From positions 310,001 through 374,000 of the forward strand of contig CAWHPW010000011.1 in NCBI GenBank assembly GCA_963831385.1: a stretch of DNA of 64,000 nucleotides, in the 5' to 3' direction. Position numbers and translations under genes: made by a program. Within the stretch, counting starts at the first letter, position 1, and every line of letters begins with the position of its first letter. Shown here one piece after another: positions 8,482-17,490 of this stretch. The notes under the pieces were generated by a model. It searched no databases. It worked only from the letters and a program-made list of their open reading frames with translations, and had not been told where the DNA came from. Source of the DNA: JACVRX01 sp963831385. Its GTDB lineage: Bacteria; Actinomycetota; Actinomycetes; Jiangellales; Jiangellaceae.

Positions 8482-9654
8482 TCAGCACAGGTCGCTCTCG
8501 CGGCAGAACGCCTGCAACTCCGCGACGTTGGCGGCGTGATCCTCCTGTGTGACGGCGAATTTCGTCTCCCCGGTCTCGAGGTCTACCGCCGAGAAGTAAC
8601 AGTCCGAACCGCCGGCCGGGTTGAGAGCGGCCAGCAGTGCCGCTTCCCCAGGCGACGCGATGGGACCGGGTGGGATGCCGGCGTTGAGGTACGTGTTGTA
8701 GACGGAGTCGACCTTCCGCTGCTCGGCGGTCGTGAACACGGTGTCCGTGTCGTCGTTGATCGCGTAGTGGATGGTCGAGTCCATCTGCAGCAGGCCGGCC
8801 GGTATCCCGTACTCACGGCAGGCACCTGTCAGCCGGTTATAGATCACCTGTGCGACTCTCCCCATGTCCTCGTCGCGACGGACCTCGCGTTGGACGATGC
8901 TCGCGATGGTCACCGCCTCACGCGGAGTCAGGCCGCGGGCCGCAGCCGCTGCCTCGAGATCGACGGTTTCGGCGGCCCGGCCGAAGCGCTCGAACATCAT
9001 CGTCACGACCGACTCCGGTGTCGTCTCGTCCTTGATGTCGTACGTGGCCGGAAACAGGAATCCCTCGGGCGCACCCTCGGCATACGTGGGCAATGCGCCA
9101 CCCGCGTCGATCGCCGCCTGGATCTCCGCTGCCGGGAATCCGGTCTGTTCGGCTACCCGAGTCACGATCTGGCTGATCCGGTACCCCTCCGGAATCGTCA
9201 CCTTGGCGATCACGGTGGTAGCCCCGATCATGGCAGCGACGGCATCGGAGGCCTTCATCTCCTCCCGAAGGATGTACTCACCGGCTTGGATCCCGGCTGC
9301 CGCCGGGTTCTCTTCCGCCGCCGCGACAAATGCCTCCTGGCTGGCGACCACGTTCGCGTCGGCCAAGGTGGCGCCGATCGACCGCAGCGAGGAACCCGCC
9401 TCGATCGTCACGATGACCTCACCCGAGCCGGGGCCGGGAAAGTCCTCCGGAGGCGCGAAAGCGTCGGCAAACCTGTCACCGAACAACGCACGGCCACCGA
9501 AGAAGATCCCTGCGATCAATCCGGTCACGACCACCAGGGAGAGCAAGACCGCCAGTCTCGAGCCGAACCGGCTTCGGCGACGGCGGCGCCTCCTGCGGCG
9601 ATGACTACGGGAGGTGCGCGGGCCGTCGTCCATCTGCAGCCCGATATGACTCAT
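8482..9654 (-). CDS. mltG: Endolytic murein transglycosylase (MltG/YceG)
   Basis: MltG is a membrane-anchored enzyme that cuts nascent peptidoglycan glycan strands. From the ATG at 9654 it has 390 residues, and a longer frame upstream is rejected because this start overlaps the ruvX stop by 4 bases. An Arg-rich cytoplasmic stretch (about 18-33) precedes one transmembrane helix (33-54). The YceG domain follows, with the motif EGFLFPATY (197-205) and the catalytic glutamate in ASIVQREV (about E257). A LysM-like subdomain precedes it. It is in the alaS-ruvX-mltG gene string. Confidence 0.93.
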   Translation of the reverse strand: MSHIGLQMDDGPRTSRSHRRRRRRRRRSRFGSRLAVLLSLVVVTGLIAGIFFGGRALFGDRFADAFAPPEDFPGPGSGEVIVTIEAGSSLRSIGATLADANVVASQEAFVAAAEENPAAAGIQAGEYILREEMKASDAVAAMIGATTVIAKVTIPEGYRISQIVTRVAEQTGFPAAEIQAAIDAGGALPTYAEGAPEGFLFPATYDIKDETTPESVVTMMFERFGRAAETVDLEAAAAARGLTPREAVTIASIVQREVRRDEDMGRVAQVIYNRLTGACREYGIPAGLLQMDSTIHYAINDDTDTVFTTAEQRKVDSVYNTYLNAGIPPGPIASPGEAALLAALNPAGGSDCYFSAVDLETGETKFAVTQEDHAANVAELQAFCRESDLC

Positions 9655-10109
9655 GCACCCACCTGCACGATCTCGCCAGGTGGCCGCCCACGGCCACGCT
9701 CGGCATCCAGCGCGCTCTGCAGGATCACCACCGCCGCGGCCTGGTCGATTGCAGCTCGGCTGTCCTTGGCCGAGATTCCGCGCTCCCGCATGCCTTTCGT
9801 TGCCGCCACGGTGGACAGGCGTTCGTCGACGAGCCGCACCGGGCATGGTGCCACCCGACCGGCAAGGCCGCGGGCGAACTGTCGCACCGTGGCCGCCGCA
9901 GGACCCTCGCCGCCCGACAGCGACATGGGGAGACCGACGACCACCTCGATCGCGTGGTGATCGGCCACGATGTCCGCCAACCGTTGCAGATCCCCGGTTC
10001 CTCGGCGAACCGTCGCCACCGGCGTCGCAAGCACCCCGTCAGGGTCGCATGTCGCCACACCGACCCGGACGCTGCCCACGTCCACGCCGACCCGGACGCC
10101 CGGCCGCAC
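9651..10109 (-). CDS. ruvX: RuvX/YqgF family putative pre-16S rRNA nuclease
   Basis: This is an RNase H-like fold protein of 152 residues, implicated in 16S rRNA 5'-end maturation and earlier described as a Holliday junction resolvase. The N-terminal GVDVGSVRVGVA holds the first catalytic Asp, VVVGLPMSLSG is typical of the family, and a downstream VRLVDERLST segment carries further acidic residues. It lies 2 bases after alaS and overlaps mltG by 4 bases. Confidence 0.94.
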   Translation of the reverse strand: MRPGVRVGVDVGSVRVGVATCDPDGVLATPVATVRRGTGDLQRLADIVADHHAIEVVVGLPMSLSGGEGPAAATVRQFARGLAGRVAPCPVRLVDERLSTVAATKGMRERGISAKDSRAAIDQAAAVVILQSALDAERGRGRPPGEIVQVGA

Positions 10110-10111
10110 CC

Positions 10112-12796
10112 TCAGGAACCACCCGTGACAGCCTCGCCGACGGCGTGTTCGACCCGGACGAGCGCGTCGTCGACCCGGTCAGGATCGGTGCCCCCGCCTT
10201 GCGCGACGTCGTCCTTGCCGCCGCCGCCGCCACCGAGCACCTCGGCTGCGGAGCGCGCCAGTGCCCCGGCCCGCAGATTCCAGTCGCGGCCACGATCGTT
10301 GACGGTCACCACCACCGCAGGGCGTCCGTCCGCAACTCCGGCGACCGCGACGACCGCTGGGCGATCAGCGGCAAGCTCGGTGCGGATCTGTAAGGCCAGC
10401 TGCCGCAAGTCGTCCGCGCCGGCGCCGTCGGGAGCGTGATGGCCGACGAAGGAGACGCCGAAGACGTCCCGAGCCTCGCGCGCGACGTCTGCCGCGCCGG
10501 CCAGCAGTCTGCCCTGGCGCATCCTGGCCAGCTCTCGCTGCGCCTCGCGTAGCTGTTCGAGGAGCGCGCTGACGCGTTCCGGCAATTCCTCGGGCCGGGC
10601 CTTCAGTGTCTCGGTGAGCTGTTCGACCAGGACATGCTCGCGGGCCAGGAAATGGAACGCATCGACGCCGACCAGCGCCTCCACCCGACGGACACCCTTG
10701 CCGATCGAAGACTCCCCGAGGAGCTTGACCAGGCCGAGCTGGCTGGACCGGGGGGCATGGGTTCCACCGCACAATTCCCGCGCCCAGTCGCCGACCGAAA
10801 CCACTCGGACCCGATCGCCGTATTTCTCGCCGAACAAGGCCATCGCACCGGCGGCCATGGCCTGCTCCTGGCTCATCACCTCGGCACGAACGTCCAGATC
10901 CGCGATGAGCAGGTCATTGACTCGCGCCTCGACGTCACCGAGGACGCTGCGGGGCACGGCGCCGGTGGCCGTGAAGTCGAACCGGAACCGGCCAGGCGCG
11001 TTCTCCGAACCGGCCTGGGTCGCGGTCTCGCCCAGCGCTTCCCGGAATGCCTTGTGCACCATGTGCGTCGCCGTATGTGATCGCGAGATCGCCCGACGGC
11101 GCTCCACGTCGACCATCCCGACGGCGTCCGCTCCGATACTCACCTCACCGGCGACCACACGAGCCCGGTGCACGATCAGTCCCGTGATCGGCGACTGCAC
11201 ATCGAGCACCTGGATGCGTCCGCCGCCGGCGAGTTCGATGACTCCGTGGTCCGCGAGCTGACCACCGCCCTCGGCATAGAACGGCGTCCGGTCGAGTACG
11301 ACGTCGAGCTCGTCACCCTCCTGGGCAGAGACCGCAGACTCGTCGCCGACGACCAGGCCGCGAACCGTGGCCTCCGAGGTCACCTCGTCGTAACCGGTGA
11401 ACTGGACCGGAGCGGCGAGGTCGGCGGCGAGCCCGCGGTAGACGGACAGGTCGACCTTGCCGGTCTTTCGGGCCCGTGCGTCGGCCTTCGCCCGTTCGCG
11501 CTGCTCGGTCATCAGGCGGCGGAACTCGCCCTCGTCGACCGCCAGACCCTGCTCGGCGGCCATCTCGAGGGTCAGGTCGATCGGGAACCCGTAGGTGTCG
11601 TGCAGCCGGAACGCGGTTGCACCGGCGAGTGTGCTGCTGCCGGCCTCTCTGGTCTCCGTCGCCGCTAGGTCGAAGATCTGGGTGCCGGTGCGAAGCGTCG
11701 ACCGGAAGGTCTCTTCCTCGGCGTAGGCGGTCTCGGCGATCCGGCTGAAGTCGCGCGCTACCTCTGGATACGAGCCGCGCATCGCCGCCATGCTCACCGG
11801 AAGTAATTCCGGCAGCACGGGGTCGTCGATGCCCAGCAGCCGCATCATTCGGACGCTGCGCCGCAAGAGCCGGCGCACGACGTAGCCTCGGGCCTCGTTC
11901 GAGGGTGTCACTCCCTCACCGATGAGCATCAGGCCGCTGCGGACATGGTCGGCGACTATCCGCAGCCTCACGTCGGCTTCGTCGTCGGTGCCGTATTGCC
12001 GCCCCGACAACTCCGCCGCCCGTTCGAGCACGGGGTAGACCTCGTCGATCTCGTAGAGGTTGTCGACCCCCTGCAGCAGATAGGCGACGCGCTCCAGCCC
12101 CATGCCGGTGTCGATGTTCCGGCTGGGCAGGTCTCCCACGATCCGGAAGTCGTCCTTGCTGCGGACCGAGTCGATCGCCTCCTGCATGAAGACGAGGTTC
12201 CAGATCTCCAGGAAGCGGTCTTCGTCGACGACGGGCCCGCCGTCGGGTCCGTGCTCAGGCCCGCGGTCGACGTAGATCTCCGAACACGGCCCAGCCGGCC
12301 CCGGCTGGCCGGTGTGCCAGTAGTTGTCCTTGACGCCACGGCGCTGGATCCGCTCGTCTGACAGGCCAGCGACCTGCTTCCAGAGCTGCGCGGCCTCGTC
12401 GTCGTCGCGAAAGACGGTCACCCAGATGGTGTCGGGGTCGAAGCCGTAGCCGCCGTTCTCTTGGCCTGCCGTGACCAGTTTCCAGGCGAACTCGATCGCG
12501 TCTTCCTTGAAGTAGTCGCCGAAGGAGAAATTCCCGTTCATCTGGAAGAACGTGCCGTGCCGAGTGGTCTTGCCCACCTCTTCGATGTCATTGGTCCGCA
12601 GACACTTCTGCACGCTGACGGCGCGCTTGTAAGGCGGCGCCTCCCGCCCGGTGAGGTAGGGGATGAACGGCACCATTCCCGCGACCACGAAGAGCAGGTT
12701 CGGGTCGGGTGAGACCAGCGGGGCGCTGGGCACCACCGAGTGCTCACGGTCAGCGAAGAAGTCGAGGAAGCGGCGGCGGATCTCCGCGGTCTGCAT
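10112..12796 (-). CDS. alaS: Alanyl-tRNA synthetase
   Basis: The enzyme charges tRNA-Ala and edits mischarged Ser/Gly. Its 894 residues are a full-length class II enzyme. The N-terminal catalytic core begins QTAEIRRRFLDFFADREH and includes FQMNGNFSFGDYFKEDAI. The editing domain has the zinc-site motifs SHTATHMVHKA and CGGTHAPRSSQ, and a C-Ala dimerisation region ends in GGGGGKDDVAQGGGTD. The ATG overlaps the stop of the small membrane gene upstream by one base (TGATG). Confidence 0.97.
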   Translation of the reverse strand: MQTAEIRRRFLDFFADREHSVVPSAPLVSPDPNLLFVVAGMVPFIPYLTGREAPPYKRAVSVQKCLRTNDIEEVGKTTRHGTFFQMNGNFSFGDYFKEDAIEFAWKLVTAGQENGGYGFDPDTIWVTVFRDDDEAAQLWKQVAGLSDERIQRRGVKDNYWHTGQPGPAGPCSEIYVDRGPEHGPDGGPVVDEDRFLEIWNLVFMQEAIDSVRSKDDFRIVGDLPSRNIDTGMGLERVAYLLQGVDNLYEIDEVYPVLERAAELSGRQYGTDDEADVRLRIVADHVRSGLMLIGEGVTPSNEARGYVVRRLLRRSVRMMRLLGIDDPVLPELLPVSMAAMRGSYPEVARDFSRIAETAYAEEETFRSTLRTGTQIFDLAATETREAGSSTLAGATAFRLHDTYGFPIDLTLEMAAEQGLAVDEGEFRRLMTEQRERAKADARARKTGKVDLSVYRGLAADLAAPVQFTGYDEVTSEATVRGLVVGDESAVSAQEGDELDVVLDRTPFYAEGGGQLADHGVIELAGGGRIQVLDVQSPITGLIVHRARVVAGEVSIGADAVGMVDVERRRAISRSHTATHMVHKAFREALGETATQAGSENAPGRFRFDFTATGAVPRSVLGDVEARVNDLLIADLDVRAEVMSQEQAMAAGAMALFGEKYGDRVRVVSVGDWARELCGGTHAPRSSQLGLVKLLGESSIGKGVRRVEALVGVDAFHFLAREHVLVEQLTETLKARPEELPERVSALLEQLREAQRELARMRQGRLLAGAADVAREARDVFGVSFVGHHAPDGAGADDLRQLALQIRTELAADRPAVVAVAGVADGRPAVVVTVNDRGRDWNLRAGALARSAAEVLGGGGGGKDDVAQGGGTDPDRVDDALVRVEHAVGEAVTGGS

Positions 12797-13086
12797 CAGG
12801 CCGAGCTCCTCACCCGACTCGGACGCAGAAGGGCCTCGACGGCCTCCGGGTCGCCGTCGGGCGCAGGTCCTCCGTCGGTCGAGACGCCCAGTGCACGCCG
12901 GAGTTCGATGTCCCGTTCATCCATCCCGGTGCGGACGTCGTCGGCGAACTCTCGCACCGCCTGCGAGAACCGAGCCGGGATGCCGTCACCGGAACTCGGT
13001 GTCAGCCGGCGAGTGATCTTGTTGATGCGGCGTACGACAAGAACCCCAGCGGTCGCCCCGACGGCGACCCAGAACAGGCGTCTCAC
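12796..13086 (-). CDS. Small membrane protein of the DUF6167 type
   Basis: The 96-residue protein has one N-terminal hydrophobic segment (LFWVAVGATAGVLVV, residues 4-18), followed by a charged, probably helical tail (FSQAVREFADDVRTGMDERD). It has no enzymatic motif. It starts with GTG overlapping the upstream DUF948 gene stop by 4 bases and ends on the alaS start. This three-gene order is conserved in actinobacteria, but the role is unknown. Confidence 0.8.
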   Translation of the reverse strand: MRRLFWVAVGATAGVLVVRRINKITRRLTPSSGDGIPARFSQAVREFADDVRTGMDERDIELRRALGVSTDGGPAPDGDPEAVEALLRPSRVRSSA

Positions 13087-13490
13087 GATGAGCTCCGGCG
13101 ATCGCGACGGTGCCCGTTCCGGCGCGCCGCAATGGCTCGGCGTACGCCGTAGCTGAACGCGGCCGCCCGGATCACCGGCCCACCCAGCGTTGCCGCGACG
13201 AGTGAGGACATCGCGGCGGCGTTCGAGGTCAGCGTCTGTGCGTTCGAGGTGATTGCGTCGACGCGCTGCAGCTGCATGTTCGTGGTGGCGAGCAAGACGT
13301 TCGTCTCGTCGACGGTCACGCTGGTCTTGGCCACATGCTCCTGACGCAGGTCACGAACGGTGAGCGTGAGCTCGTCGACCGTCTTACCGAGCTTGAGGAT
13401 GGGCACGGCGACGACACCGACAAGCAGCACGAACGCTACGGCCGCGATCAGCCCGGCAATCTCGCCTGCGGACATGGTCGAGGACCCCAT
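13083..13490 (-). CDS. DUF948-containing membrane protein
   Basis: The 135-residue protein has an N-terminal membrane helix (IAGLIAAVAFVLLVGVVAVPIL). A heptad-like region follows with DELTLTVRDL and repeated Thr/Asn turns (TNVLLATTNMQLQRVDAITSNAQTLTSN), typical of DUF948 proteins. It precedes the small DUF6167-like gene and alaS with a 4-base overlap. A structural or envelope-associated role is possible, but no function is established. Confidence 0.82.
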   Translation of the reverse strand: MGSSTMSAGEIAGLIAAVAFVLLVGVVAVPILKLGKTVDELTLTVRDLRQEHVAKTSVTVDETNVLLATTNMQLQRVDAITSNAQTLTSNAAAMSSLVAATLGGPVIRAAAFSYGVRRAIAARRNGHRRDRRSSS

Positions 13491-13564
13491 TTCGACTGGG
13501 CGGGTCGGAAGATCCCGACCCTACCGCTCAGGGCACATACCTGTAGCTGGGGTATTTGGACCGC

Positions 13565-14935
13565 TCACGCCTCACCCCTGATGATCTTTCGTAGCTTGGT
13601 ATGGCGTTCGGCATAGTCCTGCTCGGCGCCACGCGTGCCGGGCTGGTAATAGGCCTTGTCGATCACCGAGTCGGGTGCGTACTGCTGCTCGACGACACCG
13701 CGAGGGTCGTCGTGCGCGTAGGTGTACGACGACCCGTGACCGAGCTGCTGGGAGCCGCTGTAGTGCGCGTCACGCAGCTGCGGCGGAACCGGACCGACAA
13801 GGCCTGCCCGCACGTCACCAAGCGCGGCGCCGATTGCCGTCACGACGCTGTTGGACTTCGGTGCGAGCGCCAGGGCGATGACCGCATGCGCCAGGGTGAT
13901 GCTCGCCTCCGGCCACCCCACGATCTGGACAGCTTGTGCAGCCGCGACGGCGGTCTGCAGCGCTTCCGGGTCGGCCAGGCCGATGTCCTCGCTGGCCAAG
14001 ATCACCAGCCTCCTGGCCAGGAAACGCGGGTCCTCACCGGCCTCGGCCATCCTGGCCAGGTAGTGCAGAGCAGCGTCGACGTCGCTACCCCTGATGGACT
14101 TGATGAGCGCGCTGGTGACGTCGTAGTGCTGGTCACCGGCGCGGTCGTAGCGCACCGCGGCGCGGTCGACGGCTTTCTCTGCTGTCGGCAGGTCGATCAC
14201 GCCTGTGTCGTCGGCGATTGCGCCGGCAGCGGATTCGAGATAGGTCAAGGCGCGTCGCGCGTCGCCGCCGGAGAGCCGGACGAAGTGCTCCCGGGCGTCG
14301 GCGGCCAAGGTCACCTCGCCGGACAGCCCCCGTTCGTCGGCCAACGCTCGGTCGATGACCACCCCGACCTGATCGTCGGTCAGCGGCTGGAGCGTCAGTA
14401 GGAGCGAGCGGGACAGCAGTGGGCTGATCAGCGCGAAGAACGGGTTCTCGGTCGTCGCGGCCACCAGTGACACCCACCGGTTCTCGACTCCGGGCAGTAG
14501 AGCATCCTGCTGGGTCTTGGAGAACCGGTGTACCTCGTCGACGAAGAGAACGGTGCCGGTACCCCTGCGGACGAGATCCTTCCGCGCCTGGTCGATCACC
14601 GCGCGGACATCCTTCACCCCCGCGGTCACTGCCGAGAGCTCGACGAAGTTGCGCTGGGTGGCCCGGCTCAGGACGTAGGCGATCGTGGTCTTGCCGGTGC
14701 CCGGCGGCCCCCACAACACCAATGCCATCGGCTGGTCCTGCTCGACCAGCTGGCGAAGGGGTGACCCCTCGACGAGCAGCTGCTCCTGGCCGACGATCTC
14801 CTCGAGGGTCCGCGGCCGCAGCCGAACCGCGAGCGGAGCGCCCTCGTAGTCGACGTCGGCGCTGGCGAGCGCCCCTGGCGGGGTTGCCGGGCGGCCACTC
14901 ACCTCGAACAGCGCGCCGTCGTCGCTCACGATCAC
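13565..14935 (-). CDS. rarA: Replication-associated recombination protein RarA (MgsA-like AAA+ ATPase)
   Basis: This is an AAA+ clamp-loader-like ATPase acting at stalled replication forks. The 456 residues include Walker A WGPPGTGKTT (about 75-84) after the conserved PLAVRLRPRTLEEIVGQEQLL. Walker B is LFVDEVHRF, sensor 1 ATTENPFF, and the arginine-finger region is LSGGDARRALTYLE. The C-terminal tetramerisation domain ends TKLRKIIRG. Some 75 bases separate it from the DUF948 gene downstream. The N-terminal 30 residues are variable, so a slightly later start is possible. Confidence 0.95.
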   Translation of the reverse strand: MIVSDDGALFEVSGRPATPPGALASADVDYEGAPLAVRLRPRTLEEIVGQEQLLVEGSPLRQLVEQDQPMALVLWGPPGTGKTTIAYVLSRATQRNFVELSAVTAGVKDVRAVIDQARKDLVRRGTGTVLFVDEVHRFSKTQQDALLPGVENRWVSLVAATTENPFFALISPLLSRSLLLTLQPLTDDQVGVVIDRALADERGLSGEVTLAADAREHFVRLSGGDARRALTYLESAAGAIADDTGVIDLPTAEKAVDRAAVRYDRAGDQHYDVTSALIKSIRGSDVDAALHYLARMAEAGEDPRFLARRLVILASEDIGLADPEALQTAVAAAQAVQIVGWPEASITLAHAVIALALAPKSNSVVTAIGAALGDVRAGLVGPVPPQLRDAHYSGSQQLGHGSSYTYAHDDPRGVVEQQYAPDSVIDKAYYQPGTRGAEQDYAERHTKLRKIIRGEA

Positions 14936-15066
14936 CGAGGCTAGCCCGTGGCCGTCGTCCCCCGCGCTCTGCGCCTGCCTGTCTCCCCCGATCTCCCCGT
15001 TGAGTGGGTCTCGTGTGTATCAGAGCGTGGCCAGCCGACTCCTGTGCAGCGACAAAGGAGACGCCC

Positions 15067-15505
15067 ATGCCGCAACTGCTCGCGACCCGTACGTCACACG
15101 CAGGGGTTCCCGCTCCGGGCCGGTGGGTACTCGACTCTGCTCGAACCAGGGTCAGCATCTCGGGCCGGGCTTCTCGGTTCCTCCCGACCGTGCGCGCGGG
15201 GTTTGCCGCAGCGTCCGGTGAAGTCTGCATCAGCGATGACCGATGCCCGGCTCGGGTGACGTCCGCCCGCAGCATCGACCGGTCGATCCGCTGGATTGAG
15301 CCCGTCGCCCACATCGACGGCGAACTCGAGCTCCGGTCGCCGCCAGCCGGTGTCACTGTCCGCCAGCTACCACGACGACGGCGAGGTCACGCTCACGGCA
15401 GCCGGCTCGATCGTCAGCGAAACATCGGTGAGCGTTCCGGGCTTCTCATACCTTGTCCCGCGCGAATTCACACTCGACATCGAGGCCGTCGCCGTACCCG
15501 CTTGA
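15067..15505 (+). pseudogene. YceI-like protein remnant, frameshifted and internally shortened
   Basis: An ATG at 15067 with a strong AAAGGAG site 6 bases upstream opens a frame reading GRWVLDSARTRVSISGRASRF, the start of a YceI lipid-binding-like domain. The middle of the domain, where YceI proteins have the SIDTGNxxRD and HLRSxDF region, seems missing after CPARVTSARSID. Near 15330 the homology moves to the next frame, which reads PVSLSASYHDDGEVTLTAAG and ends at 15505. A one-base insertion plus an internal deletion explains this. It is the only plus-strand gene between rarA and aspS. Confidence 0.6.
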
Positions 15506-15522
15506 CGATTACCCGGCAGCGG

Positions 15523-17280
15523 TCACGGAACAGCGGGCGGCACGACGTCGACGCCGGCTTCCTTTCGCTGTTCGGCGCTGATCGGGGCGGGAGCACCAGT
15601 GAGGGGGTCGTGCCCGCCACCGGATTTCGGGAACGCGATGACGTCGCGGATCGAGTCGCTGCCGACCAGCAGGGCCACGATCCGATCCCAGCCGAACGCG
15701 ATTCCGCCGTGTGGCGGTGCACCGTAGGCGAACGCGTCGAGCAGGAACCCGAACTTCTCCTTGGCGTCGGCTGCTGACAAACCCATGACGTCGAAGACCC
15801 GCTGCTGGACGTCGGCGCGGTGGATACGGATGGACCCTCCGCCGATCTCGTTGCCGTTGCACACCAGGTCGTATGCCTGCGATAGGGCATGCGCGGGGTC
15901 GTGATCGAAGCGGTCCAACCACTCCGCCTGCGGGGCGGTGAAAGCGTGGTGAACGGCGGTCCACCGGCCCGATCCCACAGCCACGTCCGTCGTGGCCTCA
16001 ACCGGCTCGAACAGTGGATAGTCGACGATCCAGACGAACTCCCAGGCGTCTTCGTCGATGATGCCGGCCCGCCGGCCGATCTCGAGGCGGGCGGCGCCGA
16101 GCAGCGTCTGTGATGCGATGCGCTCACCCGCCGCGAAGAAGATCGCGTCGCCCGGCCCGGCCCCGACCAGATCGGCCAGACCCGAGGTCTCGGCGTCGGA
16201 CAGGTTCTTCGCAACCGGTCCGGAAAGTTCGCCGTCCGGACCGACCAGCACGTAGGCAAGACCCCTGGCGCCTCTGGACCGGGCCCAGTCCTGCCAGCCG
16301 TCGAGCTCACGCCGCGACAGCGCCGCTCCCCCGGGGTGGACCACTGCCCCGACATACGGGCTCTGGAAGACCCGGAACGTGGTGGCCGCGAAGTGGCCGG
16401 TGAGCTCGGTCAACTCCGACCGAAGCCGCAGATCGGGTTTGTCCGATCCGTAGCGGTCCATGGCCTCCCGGTACGACATCCGCGGTATCGGGGCCGAAAC
16501 GTCGTGTCCGACCAGCTTCCACAGGGCCGCGACGACCCGCTCGGACAACGCAATGACGTCGTCCTGGCCGACGAAACTCATCTCGACATCGAGCTGGGTG
16601 AACTCAGGCTGGCGGTCGGCCCGGAAGTCTTCGTCTCGGTAACAGCGGGCAATCTGGAAGTAGCGCTCGAACCCCGCCACCATGAGCAGCTGCTTGAACA
16701 GCTGCGGGGACTGGGGTAGCGCGTACCACGAGCCTGGGCGGAGCCGCGCCGGCACCAGGAAGTCGCGGGCACCCTCAGGCGTCGAGCGCGTCAGCGTCGG
16801 TGTCTCCACCTCGACGAATCCCTCGGCCAGCAAGCCGTCGCGCGCCGCCTGGTTGACCTTGGACCTCAGGCGCAGCGCCCCCGCCGGACCGGGTCGGCGC
16901 AAATCCAGATACCGATAGCGCAACCGGACGTCCTCGCCGACGGCGGCTGCTTCGTCGATCTGAAACGGCAGCGGCGCCGACTCGCCCAGCACCTCGATGG
17001 TCGCTGCCAAGATCTCGATGTCACCGGTCGGCAGGTTCGGGTTCTCGTTTCCGGGTGGACGCCGCTCGACACTCCCCTCGACCCGGATGCAGAACTCGAT
17101 GCGCAGTTCGGCCGCAACGGTTTCGTCGCGCACGACAACCTGGGCGATGCCCGACGCGTCACGCAGGTCCAGGAAGGCCACGCCACCGTGATCGCGCCGC
17201 TTGGCGACCCAGCCGGCGAGCGTCACGGTCTGGCCGGCATGTTCGGCGCGAAGCTCTCCAGCCGGGTGGGTTCGAAGCAC
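15523..17280 (-). CDS. aspS: Aspartyl-tRNA synthetase (probably Asp/Asn non-discriminating)
   Basis: This class II synthetase of 585 residues has the bacterial layout. An N-terminal OB anticodon domain (LAGWVAKRRDHGGVAFLDLRD) is followed by motif 2 (FRADRQPEFTQLDVEMSF), a GAD insertion domain and motif 3 (GGIAFGWDRIVALLVGSDSIRD). Residue 31 is His, which in bacterial AspRS is linked to relaxed recognition of tRNA-Asn; actinobacteria usually form Asn-tRNA through GatCAB. The specificity call is inference. No gat genes lie in the window. Confidence 0.96.
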   Translation of the reverse strand: MLRTHPAGELRAEHAGQTVTLAGWVAKRRDHGGVAFLDLRDASGIAQVVVRDETVAAELRIEFCIRVEGSVERRPPGNENPNLPTGDIEILAATIEVLGESAPLPFQIDEAAAVGEDVRLRYRYLDLRRPGPAGALRLRSKVNQAARDGLLAEGFVEVETPTLTRSTPEGARDFLVPARLRPGSWYALPQSPQLFKQLLMVAGFERYFQIARCYRDEDFRADRQPEFTQLDVEMSFVGQDDVIALSERVVAALWKLVGHDVSAPIPRMSYREAMDRYGSDKPDLRLRSELTELTGHFAATTFRVFQSPYVGAVVHPGGAALSRRELDGWQDWARSRGARGLAYVLVGPDGELSGPVAKNLSDAETSGLADLVGAGPGDAIFFAAGERIASQTLLGAARLEIGRRAGIIDEDAWEFVWIVDYPLFEPVEATTDVAVGSGRWTAVHHAFTAPQAEWLDRFDHDPAHALSQAYDLVCNGNEIGGGSIRIHRADVQQRVFDVMGLSAADAKEKFGFLLDAFAYGAPPHGGIAFGWDRIVALLVGSDSIRDVIAFPKSGGGHDPLTGAPAPISAEQRKEAGVDVVPPAVP

Positions 17281-17357
17281 GAGGGAGGTCCTTCGTCCGG
17301 ACGGGTCGCACGGGCGGTCCGATCCTACGGAACCGGTTGATCGCGGCTCGAACGGGT

Positions 17358-17490
17358 TTAGAGCAGCGTCAGTTGTGCGTCCGCTACCTGCTGATCACCC
17401 CGATCTGGCGCCTGCTGGCCGCGCGCTTCGCTGTTCCGGTCGAGCCCGTGCCGAGCCAGCAGCGGACGCACCCGGTCGGCCAGTTGGTGC
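17358..17490 (-). other. Displaced C-terminal coding segment of the radical SAM gene (frameshift)
   Basis: Skipping one base at about 17490 continues the family homology as HQLADRVRPLLARHGLDRN and ends in QLTLL with TAA at 17358-17360. This matches the tail position of Rv2578c (YREMLRERVAPLIAKY ... ATLF). Without the skip the protein loses this conserved C-terminus. Either a real +1 indel or a base-calling error is possible. Confidence 0.6.

Noticed and set aside
14133..15356. 407-codon minus-strand frame over rarA
   Set aside because: It overlaps rarA in another frame, and the composition is Arg/Gly-rich. rarA has all AAA+ motifs.
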